This document shows, piece by piece, positions 60,870 to 64,000 of a stretch of 64,000 bases of DNA (position 1 is its first letter; the number at the start of each line of letters is the position of its first letter). The notes below the pieces were generated by a model that saw only the letters and a list, made by a program, of their open reading frames with translations, was not told the origin of the DNA and did not search any database. The translations under genes and the position numbers were made by a program. The stretch is from Acetobacter senegalensis. Its GTDB lineage: Bacteria; Pseudomonadota; Alphaproteobacteria; Acetobacterales; Acetobacteraceae. The stretch spans positions 25,996-89,995 of the forward strand of contig NZ_LHZU01000136.1 of the NCBI RefSeq assembly GCF_001580995.1, written 5' to 3'.

Positions 60870-60912
60870 GAAGTCTTTTCTCTTTTATGACGCATAAAAA
60901 AGAAAAGACTTC
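60870..60912. terminator. Long A/T-rich hairpin between converging genes
   Basis: 60870-60889 and 60893-60912 form a 20-bp stem with one mismatch (C60882 against A60900) and a 3-nt loop ACG. It lies 12 nt past the His-rich gene and 43 nt past the yraN stop on the other strand. No T-run follows outside the stem. Its length is greater than usual for an intrinsic terminator. Confidence 0.65.
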
Positions 60913-60955
60913 CTTACGACATTCTATTCTAAAACGCGCATAAGGCAGATTGCTT

Positions 60956-61372
60956 CTACATCTGCCGGATAATATCTTTTATCCAGACTACCTCATTTTT
61001 CTCGTCCACGGTAATGAGGTCAAATCTCAATTCCTCATAATGCCATTCCGGATGATAAGAGAGCAGGCATTCTGCCGCGCGAAACAGTCTTCTCTGTTGT
61101 GCCGGAAGAAGACATTCGGCTGCGTCTCTCTGTGTTTTACGTTTCTTTACTTCCACAAAACAGATCATCGCCCCTTTGCGCATGACGATATCTATTTCGC
61201 CACGTGGCGTTTTTGCTCTTTGCCCTAAAATGATCCATCCTTGCTGAATGCAAAAGACCTTGACAGTTTTTTCAGCAGAAAGACCATCATTATAAGCCAC
61301 ATAGCCTCGCACCTTGCGAACAGATGAAGCCTGCCCCTGTTGTGGGGGCTTTTTGTAAGTTACTGTGCGCAC
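60956..61372 (-). CDS. yraN: YraN/UPF0102-family protein
   Basis: A 138 aa protein of the UPF0102 family, which has a nuclease-like (Holliday-junction resolvase-related) fold. The core motifs 'GWIILGQRAKTPRGEIDIV' and 'MICFVEVKKRK' carry the Glu, Asp and Glu-x-Lys residues of the putative active site. Family function is not settled. The N-terminal 20 or so residues are uncertain: the reading starts at GTG 61372, and the family core begins near 'RGYVAYNDG'. It is not beside rsmI or gshB as in many relatives. Its start lies 33 nt from that of cls on the other strand. Confidence 0.85.
   Translation of the reverse strand: MRTVTYKKPPQQGQASSVRKVRGYVAYNDGLSAEKTVKVFCIQQGWIILGQRAKTPRGEIDIVMRKGAMICFVEVKKRKTQRDAAECLLPAQQRRLFRAAECLLSYHPEWHYEELRFDLITVDEKNEVVWIKDIIRQM
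61333..61354 (+). terminator. Terminator-like hairpin facing cls
   Basis: GCCCCT at 61333-61338 pairs with GGGGGC at 61344-61349 (five GC pairs plus a T-G wobble) around GTTGT, followed by TTTTT at 61350-61354. It is oriented to stop plus-strand transcripts about 50 nt before cls, inside the 5' end of yraN on the other strand. Confidence 0.6.
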
Positions 61373-61405
61373 CGCATCATCCTTTGCAAGGATTTACCCC
61401 AGATC

Positions 61406-62833
61406 ATGCCGTTTGATATTCTGCCGCATTTACCTTTGCTGACAGTAACAGTCATACGTTTTGTTCTGGTTACCTCGGTTTCCCTCCATATTCTGCTTAC
61501 AAAACGGAATACATCTTCTGCAATAGGCTGGATTGGCACCTGTGTCATGATGCCTGCGCTCGGTACTATTTTATACCTCATGTTCGGTATCAACCGCGTG
61601 CGCAGACTGGCTAAAAAACTGGTAAGCGGCCGCTCTACCCATCGCTTTCAGGCCATTCAGAACTCGTCATGGAATAGAGAACTGGACGGGCAGTTTGCAC
61701 CTCTGGCGCTCATGGTGAGCAAACTGACCAGCCGCCCGCTTGTGGGTGGAAATTGCATTTCCTGCCTGCATGATGGAGATGGCGCTTACCCGCACATGCT
61801 TGCTGCCATTGATGGCGCAGAAAAAAGCATCTTACTCTGCTCATATATTTTTCGAAACGATACAATTGGTGGCCAATTTATTGAAAAACTGGCTGCAGCT
61901 CAAAAACGCGGCGTGCAGGTACGCGTCCTCGTAGATGGGATTGGAAGTGGCTATTTTATTTCGGGGGTTTATCGCCACCTGAAAAAATTGGGCATACCCT
62001 GTGCACGGTTCATGCACTCCATGCTGCCTTGGCGCATGCCGTTCCTCAACCTGCGCAACCATCGTAAAATTCTGGTTGTGGACTGTAAAATCGGGTTCAT
62101 GGGCGGTTTGAATATTGCCGATGAAAACCTCATTTTACGAAAACCCAAAAATCCCGTTTCCGACACTCACTTCAAGCTTGAAGGACCAGTTGTCCGCCAA
62201 TTGGCTGAAGCCATGGCCTGGGACTGGTATTTTGCCACGCAGGAAGAACTGGAAGGCGATATCTATTTTTTAGAGCACGAAGGGGAAGGGGAATCCATAG
62301 CACGTATTGTCACCGCCGGGCCGGATACGGACCTTGAGAAAATAGAATATACCATGTTGCAAGCCATCACGCTCGCCCGCAAACAGGTAAGAGTTATGAC
62401 CCCCTATTTTTTGCCTGGGTCACGCCTCCTGTCAGAACTGGCACTGGCCGCACTACGGGGTGTGCAGGTGGATGTCATTATTCCACGCAAAAGTAACCAC
62501 CCTCCGCTGGACTGGGCGTGCTCAGCAAACATCTCCCCACTTCTGGATGCAGGTGTTCGGGTCTGGCTTGTTAATCCGCCCTTCAATCACTCCAAACTGA
62601 TGGTGGTAGACCGCGCGTGGTCTTGCGTTGGCAGTTCAAACCTGGATATCCGGAGCCTGCGGCTCAATTTTGAAATCAATATGGAAACATATGATGTCAC
62701 GCTGGCAGGCATACTGGACGATTTCATGATCCGGCACCGCAATCAGCGCCTGACTCACCATGATCTGGATAAACGTCACAAGCTGACCAAGATCAGAGAT
62801 GCTGCCGCTAGGCTGTTTATGCCTTACCTGTGA
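61406..62833 (+). CDS. cls: Cardiolipin synthase
   Basis: Joins two phosphatidylglycerols to cardiolipin at the inner membrane. The 475 aa product has two N-terminal hydrophobic helices (about residues 10-30 and 40-60). Two phospholipase D domains follow, each with an HKD motif: 'NHRKILVVDCKIGFMGGLNI' and 'NHSKLMVVDRAWSCVGSSNL'. Length is typical. ATG 61406 gives the normal N-terminus; an upstream in-frame GTG-type extension to 61340 is unsupported. The 3' end overlaps the converging EEP gene by 10 nt. Confidence 0.94.
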   Translation: MPFDILPHLPLLTVTVIRFVLVTSVSLHILLTKRNTSSAIGWIGTCVMMPALGTILYLMFGINRVRRLAKKLVSGRSTHRFQAIQNSSWNRELDGQFAPLALMVSKLTSRPLVGGNCISCLHDGDGAYPHMLAAIDGAEKSILLCSYIFRNDTIGGQFIEKLAAAQKRGVQVRVLVDGIGSGYFISGVYRHLKKLGIPCARFMHSMLPWRMPFLNLRNHRKILVVDCKIGFMGGLNIADENLILRKPKNPVSDTHFKLEGPVVRQLAEAMAWDWYFATQEELEGDIYFLEHEGEGESIARIVTAGPDTDLEKIEYTMLQAITLARKQVRVMTPYFLPGSRLLSELALAALRGVQVDVIIPRKSNHPPLDWACSANISPLLDAGVRVWLVNPPFNHSKLMVVDRAWSCVGSSNLDIRSLRLNFEINMETYDVTLAGILDDFMIRHRNQRLTHHDLDKRHKLTKIRDAAARLFMPYL

Positions 62834-63531
62834 GAGGCCTTGGCAAGAGCGCTTATAAGCGGCTTCAGCCGCACAGCTATTGGCCGATGATCTGAGGCGA
62901 AGACGGGCAGAACACGGGCGTTAAGGCACGTCATCCCGTCCACCAGACAACGATCAATACGAATTGGTAGCAGATCAACCATTTTATGTGTTGGGGCTTT
63001 TGGCCCTACATCGTGAAATCCGGGCACCAAAGTTGGGCCAAGCAGGTTGAAGTCTCCCAAAATAGCGCAGGGCGGCGGCATAAGCGCCGCAATCCGTCGC
63101 AACTGCCGCCGGTTCAACATCTGGCCATGAGAGAGATGAACGTTAGCCAGAGAAAAGGGACCGTAATCGATAATCTGAGCATGACGCTTCACCACGGCCC
63201 CTGAGGGAATGGTGCAAGCACGAGGGGGCCTGGCAAACGGTTTGCTGCTCCAGCATGCCACCCCGTGAATTCGGCCCGGTAAAGGGGCGCGTGCGTAATA
63301 TCCGCCCATGATATCAGGAAGCATATCAATCTCATCCGTTGCTTCCTGCATCAGCAGAATGTCTGGCTGCTCTGTTTCTATCAAAGCCACCACATCATGC
63401 ACTGTTGCCCCGGTTCTGCGGAGCAGATTCCAACTGATGATCTTTGTGCTCTCACCATCGACAAAATTAAGGGCAGAACGGACTTGCTGGCGAGGTCTGC
63501 CCTCAATGAGACGAAGAAATTGACGCCTCAT
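62824..63531 (-). CDS. Endonuclease/exonuclease/phosphatase (EEP) family protein
   Basis: A 235 aa phosphodiesterase-fold protein. The EEP metal and catalytic motifs are present: 'ISWNLLRR' (Asn), 'ILLMQEATDE' (Glu), 'LANVHLSHG', 'AILGDFNL' (Asp-Asn) and the terminal 'ASDHRPIAVRL' (Asp-His). Bacterial members act on DNA, phospholipids or other phosphodiesters, so the substrate cannot be named. There is no signal peptide. Its start overlaps the stop of the upstream AI-2E-type permease by 4 nt, suggesting a shared transcript; next to cls, a lipid-related role is possible. Confidence 0.82.
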   Translation of the reverse strand: MRRQFLRLIEGRPRQQVRSALNFVDGESTKIISWNLLRRTGATVHDVVALIETEQPDILLMQEATDEIDMLPDIMGGYYARAPLPGRIHGVACWSSKPFARPPRACTIPSGAVVKRHAQIIDYGPFSLANVHLSHGQMLNRRQLRRIAALMPPPCAILGDFNLLGPTLVPGFHDVGPKAPTHKMVDLLPIRIDRCLVDGMTCLNARVLPVFASDHRPIAVRLKPLISALAKASHR

Positions 63532-64000
63532 AAAGGCATGCTCCTTTTATCATCAGACGGCAGGAGCGGGGTCTGCTCCCGCCCTGCAAATTCGACAGTA
63601 AGAGTGAAACCGACAGCCAGCAGAATAGGGCCAAGAAATATCCCCAACCCGCCAAAAGCCAGAACCCCGCCTATTACACCCAGCACAGTAAGGAGATAAG
63701 GAAGCTTGGTGCCCCGTGCAATAAAGAGGGGGCGGATAATGTGATCCGCGCCAGAAATAAAAATGACGCCATACAGAAGCAGCAGAATCCCGCGCCATAA
63801 ATGGTGATCCGCCATAAGCCACAAGCCTGCAGGCACCCATACCAATGGTGCCCCGACAGGCAATACAGCCAGAAAAGACGCTATCACCCCGAACATGACG
63901 GGCTCGGAAAGATGAGCGAACCAGAACCCCAAACCGGTCAACAACCCCTGAATAATGGCGGTTCCTAAAATACCATAAACAGTACCACGAACAGTCCCGC
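63528..64000 (-). CDS. AI-2E/PerM-family transporter, partial (C-terminal part)
   Basis: The gene runs off the right edge; the frame stays open to 64000. The visible end of about 156 aa has the family's C-terminal transmembrane block: 'GTVYGILGTAIIQGLLTGLG', 'VMFGVIASFLAVLPVGAPLV', 'VIFISGADHIIRPLFIARG' and 'LAFGGLGIFLGPILLAVG'. The family includes proteins proposed to export autoinducer-2 and others that act as sodium/proton antiporters, so the substrate is open. Its stop overlaps the EEP gene start (ATGA). Confidence 0.85.
   Translation of the reverse strand, partial: GTVRGTVYGILGTAIIQGLLTGLGFWFAHLSEPVMFGVIASFLAVLPVGAPLVWVPAGLWLMADHHLWRGILLLLYGVIFISGADHIIRPLFIARGTKLPYLLTVLGVIGGVLAFGGLGIFLGPILLAVGFTLTVEFAGREQTPLLPSDDKRSMPL

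Overview
The window is a gene-dense stretch of an alphaproteobacterial chromosome. Gene content and order point to an acetic acid bacterium (Acetobacteraceae, probably Acetobacter or a close relative). Pointers are the PCMT-like/tolC/popZ/valS order, a pyruvate dehydrogenase E1-beta with an N-terminal lipoyl domain, tpiA-secG-pyrG-kdsA, trpEGDC-moaC, and a dnaA-dnaN-recF-gyrB block beside rpsT and mutM. The genus is an inference; no rRNA is present. I count 61 protein genes (the last runs off the right edge) and one tRNA. I see no insertion sequence, prophage, integrase or CRISPR array.

Layout. 1-6.8 kb: recQ translationally coupled to glpR, then glpD-glpF-glpK, a complete glycerol uptake and catabolism operon. 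6.8-9.5 kb: a PCuAC-like secreted protein, then nrdR-nusB-thiL; thiL appears to start at a CTG inside the end of nusB. 9.6-11.8 kb: a divergent pair, a YghO-type GNAT protein and a short-chain dehydrogenase, that may belong to ceramide (sphingolipid) synthesis, and tRNA-Cys. 11.9-18.4 kb: PCMT-like protein, tolC, popZ, valS, msrA. 18.4-24.1 kb (minus): ubiE-coaBC-dut followed by a fused ABC permease and its ATPase with no binding protein nearby. 24.1-32.2 kb: mutM, rpsT, dnaA, dnaN, recF, gyrB. 32.2-36 kb (minus): tpiA-secG-pyrG-kdsA. 36.2-42.8 kb: ppiD-trpE-trpG-trpD-trpC-moaC. 42.9-49.6 kb: pdhA-pdhB-pdhC-lpd-lipA-ratA, which makes the pyruvate dehydrogenase complex and its lipoyl cofactor. 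49.8-54 kb: a small Ala/Pro-rich exported protein, then slt-pgpA-cinA and a TerC-type membrane protein on the minus strand. 54.1-60.5 kb: purB-purC-purS-(Rap1a-like)-purQ-purL-bolA-grxD. 60.5-64 kb: a small His-rich exported protein, yraN, cls, an EEP-family phosphodiesterase and a partial AI-2E-family permease.

Most of the window is housekeeping sequence in tight operons, many joined by ATGA or GTGA overlaps. The points most worth following are the CTG start of thiL, the candidate ceramide-synthesis pair, a Rap1a-like exported protein coupled on both sides inside the purine operon, near-identical lipoyl-domain DNA in pdhB and pdhC, an Fpg/MutM zinc finger ending in His, and hairpins placed over the recF start and just before cls.
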